A DNA stretch of 64,000 bases from Pontibacter sp. FD36 (GCF_015686655.1 NZ_JADPMP010000001.1:62001-126000); one strand, 5' to 3'; shown: positions 27,820 through 37,112, counted from the first letter of the stretch. Notes: a model not told the origin generated them from the letters alone. Numbers and translations: made by a program.

Positions 27820-30474
27820 ATGTATAAACTTTTGATACTAGTATTATTGCTCGGGACTGGGCAGTATACTTTCGCACAGCACGAACAGCATAAGCCAACC
27901 CAGCAACAGCAGACTGAGATCTACACCTGCCCGATGCACCCCGAAGTGCAAACCTCAAAACCCGGTACATGCCCCAAGTGCGGTATGACGCTGGTAAAGA
28001 AAAAGCCACAAGCCCCTGCAAAACAACAGCAGCAACAGGCTCCACAAAAAAAAGCTGTTAAAGCCAAGCCTGCTGCCCCAGCAAAGCAACGTGTACAGCA
28101 GAAACAAGCACAGCCTGCTCAGAAACAAGCTCAACCTGCTCATCAACATGCACAGCCGACACAGCAAAAGCCAGTCACACCTGTACAGAACCCGGAGGAA
28201 AAAGAGAAGCCCATCCACAAAGCAGGACACAAGCCAGAAAGCCCGGGACAGACCTATACTCCTCGCACCGTTCGGTATGACCTGTATGTACGGGATACCT
28301 TGGTCAACTTCACAGGAAAAACCAGAAGAGCCGTGGCTATAAACGGGAGCATTCCGGCACCTGCCTTAACCTTTACCCAGGGTGATACAGCCGAGATCTA
28401 TGTGCATAATGAGATGGATGTGGAAACTTCTATCCATTGGCACGGCGTGTTTTTGCCCAACCGGTTCGATGGTGTTCCCTGGCTTACCCAGCAGCCGATC
28501 AAGCCCCATTCCACTTACCTCTACAAATTCCCGATCATCCAGAGTGGTACTTACTGGTATCACAGCCACAGCGCCTTTCAGGAACAAAGCGGCATGTACG
28601 GTGCCCTGATCTTTAACAAGGTGAATGAACCGGATATGCCGGCTATACCGATCGTGCTTAGCGACTGGACCGATATGAACCCCAAAGAGGTATACCGTTC
28701 CTTGCGGAGCGCCAACGACTGGTTTGCGATCCGGAAAGGTGCTACCCAAGGCTATGCAGAGGCTATAAAGAAAGGCTACTTTGGCACCAAACTTAAAAAT
28801 GAGTGGAAGCGGATGACGGCAATGGATGTGAGCGATGTGGCCTATGAGAAGTTTTTAACCAATGGGCAGGATATTGCAGAGCAAACCCATTTCACGGCAG
28901 GGGATGTAGTCAAACTCAGAGTAGTGAATGGCGGTGCTTCCACCTACTTCTGGCTGACCTACTCTGGTAGTAAGATTACGGTGGTGGGCAACGATGGCAA
29001 CGATGTGGAGCCAGTGGAGGTGGATCGCCTGATCATTGCGCCTGCCGAAACCTACGATTTGCTGGTCACCATACCCGAGAGCATGCAGTACGAATTCCTG
29101 GCTACTGCCGAAGACCGCTCCAATACCACTTCGCTGTGGCTGGGCAGGGGCATGAAAATGAAGGCACAGCGTCTAGGCAAGCTGAACTACTTTGAAGGCA
29201 TGAAGATGATGAACGACATGATGAAGATGAACGGGGACATGGAGCCGATGGGCATGGAAATGAGCAACCAGCAGATGGATATGAACCGCGTGATGTACCC
29301 GGAATCAGCAGCCCAGGACCACAGCATGCACGGAGAAGGGGCGACAAAACCTGCTGCTGATACAAGCATGCAGATGAAGCAGCAGGTTGACACCACCGCA
29401 CACCAGGGCCATGATATGAAAGGATACGATATGCAGAACATGAACATGAGTGGCAGCAAGGACGAGATGGTCACCCTGAACTATGGCATGTTGCGCGCTC
29501 CTGAAGAAACAACCCTGAAGCCCGGCCCGGAGAAAGTATTGCGCTTTGAGCTTACCGGCAACATGAACCGCTATGTATGGACGATGGACAACAAGACGGT
29601 GTCAGAGTCGGACAGGATCCTGATCAAAAAAGGGGAGAATGTGAAGATCATCATGTTCAACAACTCCATGATGCGCCACCCCATGCACCTGCACGGGCAC
29701 GATTTCCGGGTACTGAACAAACACGGAAAACATGCACCTCTAAAAAATGTACTGGACATACTTCCGATGGAGACAGACACGATTGAGTTTGCAGCTTCGG
29801 AGAGTGGTGACTGGTTTTTCCACTGCCACATACTCTACCACATGATTGCCGGCATGGGCCGTGTATTCACCTACCAAAACTCACCACCCAATCCTGAGAT
29901 TCCGGATCCTGAGCGGGCCCAAAAGATGTTTAACCGCGAAGACAAGATTTTTCTGCCTTCAGCGATGGTAGGGCTGGAGAGCAATGGCAGCGACGGAGAG
30001 TTTGTACTTGGTAGCTCCCGGTACCAGATCTCCACTGAATGGAGGATTGGTTTTAAGAAGGAGTATGGTATTGAAAGCGAGACCTACTTTGGCCGTTATT
30101 TTGGAAAAATGCAATGGCTCTTTCCCTTCGTCGGCTTTGACTATCACTACAATAGTATAGAGAATGAGCCCGAGGAAAACATGTTCGGGCAGCTAAGCAA
30201 CCAAGATAACCGGAAGGTGGCCGTGGCCGGGGTGCAGTATACCTTGCCTATGCTGATCGTGTCAGAAGCGAGGATAGACTCCAAGGGTAAGCTGCGGTTC
30301 CAGTTGCGGCGCGAAGATGTCCCACTAACAAGCCGCCTGCGCCTGAACCTGATGGGGAACACCGATAAAGAATACATGGCCGGCCTGCGATACATTGTAA
30401 CCAAGTATATATCCCTATCAACGCATTACGACAGCGACATGAAGTATGGCGCTGGGCTTACATTTATTTATTAG
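27820..30474 (+). CDS. Multicopper oxidase fusion: HMBD + CopA + CopB-like barrel
   Basis: An 884-residue exported protein. After the signal peptide (to ~20) comes a heavy-metal-binding domain (YTCPMHPEV...GTCPKCGM, residues ~32-65), then a ~90-residue Gln/Ala/Lys/Pro repeat linker. The multicopper oxidase follows, with HWHG, YWYHSHS, a Met-rich insert near 460-545, HPMHLHGHDF and the type-1 site HCHILYHMIAGM. The last ~190 residues (from FLPSAMVGLESNG) look like CopB: amphipathic beta strands ending in LTFIY, an outer-membrane barrel signature. It should oxidise Cu(I) in the periplasm and may be tethered to the outer membrane. CopA and CopB are separate proteins in Proteobacteria. Confidence 0.88.
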   Translation: MYKLLILVLLLGTGQYTFAQHEQHKPTQQQQTEIYTCPMHPEVQTSKPGTCPKCGMTLVKKKPQAPAKQQQQQAPQKKAVKAKPAAPAKQRVQQKQAQPAQKQAQPAHQHAQPTQQKPVTPVQNPEEKEKPIHKAGHKPESPGQTYTPRTVRYDLYVRDTLVNFTGKTRRAVAINGSIPAPALTFTQGDTAEIYVHNEMDVETSIHWHGVFLPNRFDGVPWLTQQPIKPHSTYLYKFPIIQSGTYWYHSHSAFQEQSGMYGALIFNKVNEPDMPAIPIVLSDWTDMNPKEVYRSLRSANDWFAIRKGATQGYAEAIKKGYFGTKLKNEWKRMTAMDVSDVAYEKFLTNGQDIAEQTHFTAGDVVKLRVVNGGASTYFWLTYSGSKITVVGNDGNDVEPVEVDRLIIAPAETYDLLVTIPESMQYEFLATAEDRSNTTSLWLGRGMKMKAQRLGKLNYFEGMKMMNDMMKMNGDMEPMGMEMSNQQMDMNRVMYPESAAQDHSMHGEGATKPAADTSMQMKQQVDTTAHQGHDMKGYDMQNMNMSGSKDEMVTLNYGMLRAPEETTLKPGPEKVLRFELTGNMNRYVWTMDNKTVSESDRILIKKGENVKIIMFNNSMMRHPMHLHGHDFRVLNKHGKHAPLKNVLDILPMETDTIEFAASESGDWFFHCHILYHMIAGMGRVFTYQNSPPNPEIPDPERAQKMFNREDKIFLPSAMVGLESNGSDGEFVLGSSRYQISTEWRIGFKKEYGIESETYFGRYFGKMQWLFPFVGFDYHYNSIENEPEENMFGQLSNQDNRKVAVAGVQYTLPMLIVSEARIDSKGKLRFQLRREDVPLTSRLRLNLMGNTDKEYMAGLRYIVTKYISLSTHYDSDMKYGAGLTFIY

Positions 30475-30644
30475 GCTGTGTTAGCACAGGAAACAAATGT
30501 GCGTTTCTATTCTGGTTCGACATCTAAGGTATAATTAAAACGCTCTGTGGACCACTGCTCCTGGATCTTAATCATTTCAACAGTACTAACCTTTGTACTA
30601 TCACAGCCAGGCTTTTTTACCTGAATGCTAGTATCATCAGGTGC

Positions 30645-30657
30645 ATAAAATTTGTAG
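30645..30657 (+). promoter_or_regulatory. Upstream element shared by both DUF2911 copies
   Basis: Second occurrence of ATAAAATTTGTAG, 72 bases before the copy 2 ATG; see the matching site at 20771-20783. Confidence 0.4.
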
Positions 30658-30728
30658 CTTTAAAGATTCATTCAGAACAAGAATTAAAATCGCTCTATAC
30701 CTTAAAGCCACCTATACCGCTAAACAGC

Positions 30729-31367
30729 ATGAACAGAAATCTTACAAAAACCCTTTATGCCCTTATACTTTGTGGCGCACTTACTTACTGCAACCAGCCA
30801 GCGCAGGAGCAGGAAGCTCCTGCCGAGCAGGAACAGGAGGCAGTACATGCCGAACATACGCCGAAAGTGAGCGAGGGAGCAGTCGTGATACAGGACCAGC
30901 CAGCGGCGGACACGCTGAAAGGCAGCCTGAAAGCAGAGGTGCACGGGCAGATCGGGAACGCACACATTATGATCAACTACCATTCTCCTGCTGTGCGCGG
31001 ACGTACTATCTGGGGTGGTCTGGTAGCGTATGATCAGGTATGGGTGACAGGTGCGCACTCTGCCACCAGCCTGACCACGGATAAAGACATTACCATAGGA
31101 GGGAAGACATTACCGGCAGGAAAGTATGCCCTGTTCACCATTCCGGGTAAGGACGAGTGGACGGTGATCATCAACAAAAACTGGGAACAGCACTTGGCCG
31201 ATGACTATTCCGAAGCAGAGGATGTGCTGCGGATCAAAGTAAAGCCGGAAGCAACAGCACAGCCACAGGAGCGTCTGCGCTACCAGATTGTATCGGAGAC
31301 TGACGAAGAAGGGGCCATCGTCATCACCTGGGATAAGCTAAAAGTAAGCATTCCGGTTGCTGTATAA
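30729..31367 (+). CDS. DUF2911 lipoprotein, copy 2
   Basis: A 212-residue lipoprotein (lipobox GALTYC) very close to copy 1 over its whole length. The differences are concentrated in the Glu/Gln/Ala-rich linker after the lipid anchor. It keeps NYHSPAVRGRTIWGGLV, WVTGAHSATSL and the C-terminal WDKLKVSIPVAV. It follows the multicopper oxidase by 254 bp and precedes an intact DUF305 gene, so this cassette is the complete version. Function unknown; the copper setting is consistent in both copies. Confidence 0.88.
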   Translation: MNRNLTKTLYALILCGALTYCNQPAQEQEAPAEQEQEAVHAEHTPKVSEGAVVIQDQPAADTLKGSLKAEVHGQIGNAHIMINYHSPAVRGRTIWGGLVAYDQVWVTGAHSATSLTTDKDITIGGKTLPAGKYALFTIPGKDEWTVIINKNWEQHLADDYSEAEDVLRIKVKPEATAQPQERLRYQIVSETDEEGAIVITWDKLKVSIPVAV

Positions 31368-31386
31368 ACAAAAAAGAAAGTCATCT

Positions 31387-31425
31387 CAAAAAGCCGCTCT
31401 GACGACTGTCAGAGCGGCTTTTTGA
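31387..31425 (+). terminator. Rho-independent terminator
   Basis: A perfect stem of about 16 bp built on AAAAAGCCGCTCTGAC, with a T tract, between the copy 2 DUF2911 and DUF305 genes. It is at the same place as in copy 1. Confidence 0.9.
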
Positions 31426-31529
31426 CTTTTAATAATAACCAAAATACATAAATACCTGTATTTCTATACTACTAAAAGCCGCCCTTTCAGCGAGCATTAG
31501 CTTCGAGTACTAAACTAAAAACCAATAAA

Positions 31530-31979
31530 ATGGAAAAAGGAAATTATAAGAAATTCTTCCTCATGCTGGGTGTCTCATTTGTCATCATGTACGGGGTAAT
31601 GTTTCTGAATGCAGACAAGTTCGACCATGTATACCTGAACCTGAACCGCCTTTATATGGCCTTGCTCATGATAGCTCCCATGGCGCTTGTCATGCTGGGG
31701 TTTATGTCCTCTATGTACAAAGATAAAAAGCTGAATGGCATCATAGTAGGGGTAAGCCTGGCCGTAATGGCAGGAACCTTTCTACTGCTCAGAAGTCAAT
31801 CGCTGGTAGGTGACAAGCAGTTCCTGAAGTCTATGATCCCGCATCATTCCTCTGCCATTCTGGTCAGTCAGGAATCCAATATAAAAGACCCGGAAGTGAA
31901 GAAACTAACGGAGCAAATCATCGAGTCGCAGGAAAAGGAAATTGCTGAAATGAAGGCGATCCTGAAGAGAATGGAGTAG
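31530..31979 (+). CDS. DUF305 membrane protein, copy 2 (intact)
   Basis: A 149-residue protein with three hydrophobic segments (FFLMLGVSFVIMYGVMFL, LYMALLMIAPMALVMLGFM, IIVGVSLAVMAGTFLLL), then a soluble DUF305 tail. The tail has SMIPHHSSAILVSQES and ends in a charged coiled helix (QIIESQEKEIAEMKAILKRME). The His pair in IPHHSS is the conserved family feature and could bind metal. It is the second gene of the duplicated cassette and the reference that shows copy 1 is frameshifted. Confidence 0.88.
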   Translation: MEKGNYKKFFLMLGVSFVIMYGVMFLNADKFDHVYLNLNRLYMALLMIAPMALVMLGFMSSMYKDKKLNGIIVGVSLAVMAGTFLLLRSQSLVGDKQFLKSMIPHHSSAILVSQESNIKDPEVKKLTEQIIESQEKEIAEMKAILKRME

Positions 31980-32158
31980 GTACTTTGCTCACTTTTTCTG
32001 CTGGTTTTGTGAGCCATCTCTTTCATTTTCTTGTCTACGCTATTGGCTAGTTATTCATCGGCCATCCGGACTGCTCCTTGAAAGGGGTGGGCTCACATAC
32101 TGCATGTGCTGATGCAGAAGGCCTATCAGTTCTATCTTATTCTTATCCTACAAAATAA

Positions 32159-34297
32159 TCAGTATTTTAATTGCCGGCGCAGCAACTGCGCATTGATCGC
32201 CACGATTACCGTACTCAGGCTCATCAGGGCGGCGCCCACGGCAGGCGATATCATGATGCCTTGGTTATAAAGTACACCAGCCGCCAGGGGTAGTGCGATG
32301 ACGTTATAACCTGTGGCCCAGATCAGGTTCTGGATCATTTTGCGGTAAGTGGCTTTGCCAAACAGGATAAGCGAGGCGATGTCCTGCGGGTTGCTGTTGA
32401 CCAGAATAATGTCGGCTGTTTCGGCGGCTACGTCAGTGCCGGAGCCCACGGCTATACCTACATCGGCCTGGGCCAGCGCAGGGGCGTCGTTCACACCGTC
32501 GCCGGTCATGGCCACAAACTCGCCCTGGTTTTGCAGTTCTTTCACTTTCTCCTGTTTCTGGTGCGGCAGCACATTGGCCAGGTAACCATCCATTTGCAGT
32601 TTGTCGCTCACGCTTTTGGCTACCCGTTCGTTATCACCGGTGAGCAGCAGGTTCCTGATGCCGTTCGCTTTTAGCACGCGGATGGCCTCTGCCGATTCCT
32701 CCCGTATCTGGTCGCGCATGGTGATGTACCCGACAGGCCGCTCGTCTATTAACACATACACCACCGTTTCCACACCTTCTTCGGCCTCGCTGGCCGGTAC
32801 CTGTATGTTGAATTCCTTCAGGTAGTTGGGGCCCACCACCTTCACATCCCGGCCCTCCACCATACCTTCCAGCCCTTTGCCGGGCAGGTAGTTGAAAGAC
32901 TGGGAGGGAGGCACGGCTATACCTTCTTCTTTCACTCTTCGGAGGATGCCCTGCGCAATAAAGTGCTCGGAGTTCTGCTCCACACCGGCTGCCAGACGCA
33001 GCATTTCCCGCTCGTCCACGGACTTGTCAAAGGTCACGACAGCGGCGATTTCGTGTGAGCCCTGGGTGAGGGTGCCGGTCTTGTCGAAGATGACAGTGGT
33101 GATGAGGCGGGAGTTTTCGAAAGCGGTGCGGTTGCGGATAAGCAGGCCGTTATTGGCGGAAACAGCGGTGGAGATCGCCACCACCAGCGGCACGGCCAGT
33201 CCCAATGCGTGCGGGCAGGAAATCACCATAACCGTCACCATGCGCTCTAGGGCAAAGGCAAATTCCTGCCCCAGTAGGAGCCAGACGGCAAGCGTGCCAA
33301 AGCCGGCGAAAAGGGCAATGTAGGTGAGCCACTTGGCGGCACGGTCGGCCAGGCGCTGCGTATCCGATTTCGTCTTCTGGGCATCCTGCACCAGCTTGAT
33401 CACCTTGTTCAGGTAACTCTCTTTGCCGGTAAACTCCACCCGCACCCGCAGGGCCCCGTTTCCGTTGATAGAGCCTCCGATCACTTTGTCATCTATCGTC
33501 TTTTTAACCGGTTTGCTCTCGCCGGTGAGCATGCTTTCGTTCAGGTGACTCTCACCCTCTTCCACCACGCCATCGGCGGGCACTTTCTCGCCAGGCTTCA
33601 CCAGAATTAAGTCGCCCTTCTGCAGGTCCTCGATTCGCACGCGCACCGTTTCCCCATCCTTGATCAGCATCGCCTCGGCGGGCATCATGCTTACTAGCAG
33701 TTCCAATGCCTTGGAAGCGCCCAGCACCGACTTCATTTCGATCCAGTGCCCGAGCAGCATGATCACAATCAGGGTGGCCAGCTCCCAGAAAAAGTCCATT
33801 CCTTCTAGCCCGAACACGATGGCAGTGCTGTAGAGGTAGGCTACGGTGATGGCCACCCCGATCAACGTCATCATACCCGGTGCGCCTTTCTTCACTTCCT
33901 CAACCAGACCCGTCAGGAAAGGCCAGCCACCATAAAAGTAGATGATGGAGGAAAGCACAAAAGCAATGTACATGCCGTAGGGCACATCCAGCGTAAAGCC
34001 CAGAATGTGCTGCACCATGGGGCTCAGGATGATGACAGGTACAGACAGCGCGAGCGAAAACCAGAAGCGCTTTTTGAAGTCCACGATCATCATGCGGTGA
34101 TGGTCGTGGCCGTGCTCGCCGTGGCCGCTGTGGTCATGCCCGTCGTGCGGCGGGTGGCCGCCGGTGTCTTCGTGCATGGCGTGCTCGTGGCCGTGCAGCA
34201 TTTTTTTCCCCAAGTGTTCTTTGGCTGCTTCTACGTGATTTTCAGCTTGTTTTTTGGGCCCATGGTGATGATGGTGATGCTCAGGATTGTTCTTCAT
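32159..34297 (-). CDS. copB: Copper-exporting P1B-type ATPase (CopB/CPH class)
   Basis: A 712-residue P-type ATPase that pumps copper, probably Cu(II) or Cu(I)/Ag(I), from the cytoplasm. The first ~70 residues are a His-rich metal-binding tail (EHHHHHHGPKK, HDGHDHSGHGEHGHDHH) instead of an HMA domain. The ion-binding motif is SCPHALG (near 361), which defines the P1B-3 group. LTGESKPV, DKTGTLT (near 406), SEHFIAQGI and GDGVNDAPAL are all present. It is the last gene of a minus-strand run, 18 bp after the small hypothetical gene. Confidence 0.93.
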   Translation of the reverse strand: MKNNPEHHHHHHGPKKQAENHVEAAKEHLGKKMLHGHEHAMHEDTGGHPPHDGHDHSGHGEHGHDHHRMMIVDFKKRFWFSLALSVPVIILSPMVQHILGFTLDVPYGMYIAFVLSSIIYFYGGWPFLTGLVEEVKKGAPGMMTLIGVAITVAYLYSTAIVFGLEGMDFFWELATLIVIMLLGHWIEMKSVLGASKALELLVSMMPAEAMLIKDGETVRVRIEDLQKGDLILVKPGEKVPADGVVEEGESHLNESMLTGESKPVKKTIDDKVIGGSINGNGALRVRVEFTGKESYLNKVIKLVQDAQKTKSDTQRLADRAAKWLTYIALFAGFGTLAVWLLLGQEFAFALERMVTVMVISCPHALGLAVPLVVAISTAVSANNGLLIRNRTAFENSRLITTVIFDKTGTLTQGSHEIAAVVTFDKSVDEREMLRLAAGVEQNSEHFIAQGILRRVKEEGIAVPPSQSFNYLPGKGLEGMVEGRDVKVVGPNYLKEFNIQVPASEAEEGVETVVYVLIDERPVGYITMRDQIREESAEAIRVLKANGIRNLLLTGDNERVAKSVSDKLQMDGYLANVLPHQKQEKVKELQNQGEFVAMTGDGVNDAPALAQADVGIAVGSGTDVAAETADIILVNSNPQDIASLILFGKATYRKMIQNLIWATGYNVIALPLAAGVLYNQGIMISPAVGAALMSLSTVIVAINAQLLRRQLKY

Positions 34298-34315
34298 AAC
34301 TATCTGATCTGATGT

Positions 34316-34624
34316 TTAGTACTCTCGCCTTAATTTGCGGGCCAAATCAGGCGTAACAGCATCAGCATATACGCCATATGCATCCACCAAAACTCCCTTC
34401 ACTCCTTTATCAGAGGAAACAGCATACACGACAGAATTATCATCCGGATTGCTGGCACCTTCAAACCGGTAAACTTCATCAATCTCAAATTCTTCAGGTT
34501 TTAACTCCAGGTGTAGCTGCGGGCATTCCAGACAGGTGGGCTGCAAATTAAAGTCTACTGCGTAGCCGCGCTCCCGTAAGTTGTTCAGCGTCTCGACCAT
34601 CGTATCATACTTGTACTGTTTCAT
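34316..34624 (-). CDS. Small conserved hypothetical protein
   Basis: A 102-residue soluble protein starting MKQYKYDTMVETLNNLRERG. Relatives in Bacteroidota are often labelled phosphoribosylpyrophosphate synthetase, but it is far too short and lacks that enzyme's motifs, so that label should not be used. The CLECPQLHLEL segment has two cysteines (CxxC) that could bind a metal. It lies 18 bp before the CopB ATPase start and is probably co-transcribed with it. Function unknown. Confidence 0.75.
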   Translation of the reverse strand: MKQYKYDTMVETLNNLRERGYAVDFNLQPTCLECPQLHLELKPEEFEIDEVYRFEGASNPDDNSVVYAVSSDKGVKGVLVDAYGVYADAVTPDLARKLRREY

Positions 34625-34684
34625 CTATTTAGCTTTAGTAAATATAATGATTTTGTTTGATTCTTTCTTGAAAATTAGTAAATG

Positions 34685-34716
34685 GAAAAGGCGCAGCTAG
34701 GGTGACTGCGCCTTCG
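34685..34716 (-). terminator. Terminator for the DUF2231 gene
   Basis: On the minus strand, AAGGCGCAG / CTGCGCCTT is followed by TTCC; it lies just after the DUF2231 stop. Confidence 0.75.
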
Positions 34717-34719
34717 GAC

Positions 34720-35385
34720 TTAATGGTGGTGACCAGTCTCCAGGTATTTGCCTTGTGGGCCGACACCCTCTATATGTACGAGCTGAGCGCCATAATGTCC
34801 GGCCATGGCCACACAGTAGGCAGCACTGGTAAGAACAAGGGCAACAACCAGCACGCTCCAACGCTTCCCTTTAAACAAGAACTGATTTAACAATTGGGCT
34901 ATCAGGCCTATTCCTCCTAGGTAGATGGTCCAGTCAGCGTAGAAGTCATGCTGTTCAAGCACCAGCTTGGCATGCGCTGTAAGGCCAGTTGTATGCGGGT
35001 GGTCGATTTCAGTTACATAGTAGGCCGTACTAAAGCTGATCAGAGTGGCTACGGTGGTGATCCAATCGAGCTCCTTGCGCAGAAACAGGATGTTGCACAG
35101 CTGGACGGCAGCAGCCACTAAAAGCAGCACGATGGGGAAATGCACGATCAAAGGGTGCTTATTTGGAAAATCATCCGGCCTGGCGTGGGCGGAAGCGGGG
35201 TCCTGCACGTGGGCTGCGTGCTCTTCGGGTGCTATCTGCTGCGGCGTGAGGGTATCTGGCACCTGCGAAATAGCCTCTGTCCGGGCGGTGCTGCCATGTT
35301 TCTCGCCTCCATGTGCGTAAAGCGGGGCTGTATGCATCAGACACAAAAGCAGGATGAATAGCATTGATAAAAGGGTATTTTTCAT
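34720..35385 (-). CDS. DUF2231 family membrane protein with His-rich ends
   Basis: A 221-residue protein with a signal-like first helix and a His-rich periplasmic stretch (AHGGEKHGS, EEHAAHV). The DUF2231 core begins with PNKHPLIVHFPIVLLLVAAAVQL and has about four membrane helices with conserved histidines, including the H-x6-H-type spacing. It ends in GHHH. DUF2231 proteins occur near copper and heme loci and may bind heme or metal in the membrane; the role is unproven. It has its own terminator, so it is separate from the ATPase unit. Confidence 0.8.
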   Translation of the reverse strand: MKNTLLSMLFILLLCLMHTAPLYAHGGEKHGSTARTEAISQVPDTLTPQQIAPEEHAAHVQDPASAHARPDDFPNKHPLIVHFPIVLLLVAAAVQLCNILFLRKELDWITTVATLISFSTAYYVTEIDHPHTTGLTAHAKLVLEQHDFYADWTIYLGGIGLIAQLLNQFLFKGKRWSVLVVALVLTSAAYCVAMAGHYGAQLVHIEGVGPQGKYLETGHHH

Positions 35386-35622
35386 GATTTGTAAAAATTT
35401 AGCATTTATTGGGGTGTGATTAAACAGGATGTAAACTCTGGAAAGTACCTGTCCATGAGAGCTGGCAACACACCAGCTCGTAATATGCTAGCAAAGCGCT
35501 GCTGTCAGCCAGGCATTAGAAGCAAGGCAGCACATTAGGCTACACTTCCAGTACTATGCCGGCCCTCGGGCAGCTTTTTAATTTATAAAGCTGTAATCTC
35601 TTTGTCCATGGGTACGCATATG

Positions 35623-36210
35623 TCAATACAGGTTATCAATGGGTTGACGATCCGCTCCGCCCTGCTTCTTGTATATACTGGGGCTTATGCCGGTTACCTC
35701 TTTGAACTGCCCAGACAGGTGTTGCAGGCTTCTATAGCCTAACTTGGCCGCAATGGTACCAAGAGGGAGCTCTCCATAGGTTAGCAGTTCTTTAATGCGT
35801 TCCACCTTCTGCAGTATGATGTATCTGTTCAGGGCAATTCCCTCAGATGCTTTAAAGGCCGTACTGATTGTAGCGTAATCCTTCCCAAGCTCCATGGCCA
35901 GGTGCGTGGACAGATTTGTAGATAGGGTGGCAAGCCTGTCTGCAGAGATCAGGTCAATAACAATTACCTTGATGCTTTCCACAAGCTTTTCTCGCTTGCT
36001 GTGAAGCAGTTCAAACCCTTTGCTAACCAGTGCCGCTTCTATAGCGGTTTCATCCAACCGGTCACTCTGCTCGATTAGGGCCGTGCCAAGCTTTACTTCC
36101 AGTACATGCAGGCCGAGGTTTTCAAGTTCCTGGCGCACTACCATGATGCAGCGGGGACACACCATGTTTTTAATGTGTAGCACCTTGAGGTGCCGACTCT
36201 CTTCACTCAT
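35623..36210 (-). CDS. AraC-type regulator with N-terminal HMA domain
   Basis: A 195-residue protein from MSEESRHLK at 36210; the open frame extends to 36354 but that leader looks non-coding. The N-terminus is an HMA-like fold with the metal site NMVCPRCIMVV (near residue 15). The C-terminus is a two-helix-turn-helix AraC domain: IALNRYIILQKVERIKELL, then LGTIAAKLGYRSLQHLSGQF and GISPSIYKK. A metal bound at CPRC could control DNA binding directly. This makes it the best candidate regulator for the copper genes on both sides. A perfect 20-bp inverted repeat lies 120 bp upstream. Confidence 0.85.
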   Translation of the reverse strand: MSEESRHLKVLHIKNMVCPRCIMVVRQELENLGLHVLEVKLGTALIEQSDRLDETAIEAALVSKGFELLHSKREKLVESIKVIVIDLISADRLATLSTNLSTHLAMELGKDYATISTAFKASEGIALNRYIILQKVERIKELLTYGELPLGTIAAKLGYRSLQHLSGQFKEVTGISPSIYKKQGGADRQPIDNLY

Positions 36211-36332
36211 TTTCACGAATTGAATATGAAGCGAAATCCTTGCTTCACTTGTTGGACAAACTAATTTAACACGACGCTGAAAGCCTTTCTGCATACCAGG
36301 AATTTGGTATAGGGCAGGGGACAGAAGGTCGT

Positions 36333-36376
36333 CTGCATCGGTGCTTGAAAGCATAGGCTTTCAAGCACCGATGCAG
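36333..36376. repeat. Perfect 20-bp inverted repeat, 4-base loop
   Basis: Arms 36333-36352 (CTGCATCGGTGCTTGAAAGC) and 36357-36376 are exact reverse complements around ATAG, and one further pair extends to 21 bp. There is no T run on either side. It lies between the stop of the His-rich gene and the AraC start, so it may be a terminator without a T tract, an operator or an mRNA processing hairpin. Confidence 0.85.
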
Positions 36377-36395
36377 AACAAGTACAGTTTGTGCA

Positions 36396-36890
36396 TCAAA
36401 TAATAAGAGAGTGCAGGAATACCCTGATATCGGGTATTTTAGGTACAGGGGCATCGGGGGGAGTATACGTTACATCTGTAATATGGCTCTTGTACAGGAA
36501 ACCCAGCACTGCCTGATAGAAGGTGTCCATGAAGGCAATAGGTGCTTTTACAAGCTGGGAAAGCTCCACGGATGGGGAGGCTTTGAGAAAAGGAGCGTAC
36601 TCTTGTTCTACGCAACAGCCAGTGTCTTCCGTTGACGAAGCAGGATGCTCACCGCTTTGGTGTGCACTCCTGTCACCGTGATGCGCGGATGTAGGGGTTC
36701 CATGTCCAGGAGAGTGACTGTGTTCTCCATGCCCCGTGCTATGGTGGTGTGCTGTAGAAGCGACAGGTTGAAGCCGCTGTACCAGGTGCGGCAGGTTGCA
36801 AGCCAGCTGAACAAGGTACAAGTGTACGAAGACCGTTAGGAGAAACAGTCCCGTAAAACTTATATTCTTGTTATGCCTGGTTCTTTTCAT
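36396..36890 (-). CDS. His-rich membrane-anchored protein
   Basis: A 164-residue protein from MKRTRHNKN at 36890. An N-terminal membrane segment (FTGLFLLTVFVHLYLVQL) is followed by a His/Gly/Ser-rich stretch (TAHHHSTGHGEHSHSPGHG, AHHGDRSAHQSGEH), then GCCVEQ and a hydrophobic C-terminal third. This layout suggests a periplasmic metal-binding or buffering protein held at the inner membrane. I do not recognise a named family. It sits between the efflux operon and the HMA-AraC regulator on the same strand. Confidence 0.65.
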   Translation of the reverse strand: MKRTRHNKNISFTGLFLLTVFVHLYLVQLACNLPHLVQRLQPVASTAHHHSTGHGEHSHSPGHGTPTSAHHGDRSAHQSGEHPASSTEDTGCCVEQEYAPFLKASPSVELSQLVKAPIAFMDTFYQAVLGFLYKSHITDVTYTPPDAPVPKIPDIRVFLHSLII

Positions 36891-37112
36891 GAAGCAAAGC
36901 TGCAATCGGACAGGGTACTGCCCGATGCGCATGATAAATATAAAGAAAAAGTATTACCTAAACCTACTCTTAGGCAGGGCACGACTGGCTACTTGCTGCA
37001 TCGCCTCCGTTCGGACTCACTCGCCAAATACTTCGTACCGACCTTGGCAGGCGCACAGGTATAATAAGTTAAGTCATGCGTGAGCCACAGTTTGACCCAC
37101 GCATGAATGGTT

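Noticed and set aside
28091..28230. Possible tandem repeat or CRISPR in the Gln/Ala-rich part of the oxidase gene
   Set aside because: The repetition is coding low-complexity sequence (Gln/Ala/Pro), not spaced identical repeats.
32349..33332. Several + strand frames opposite the CPH ATPase
   Set aside because: Shadow frames of a well-conserved P-type ATPase.
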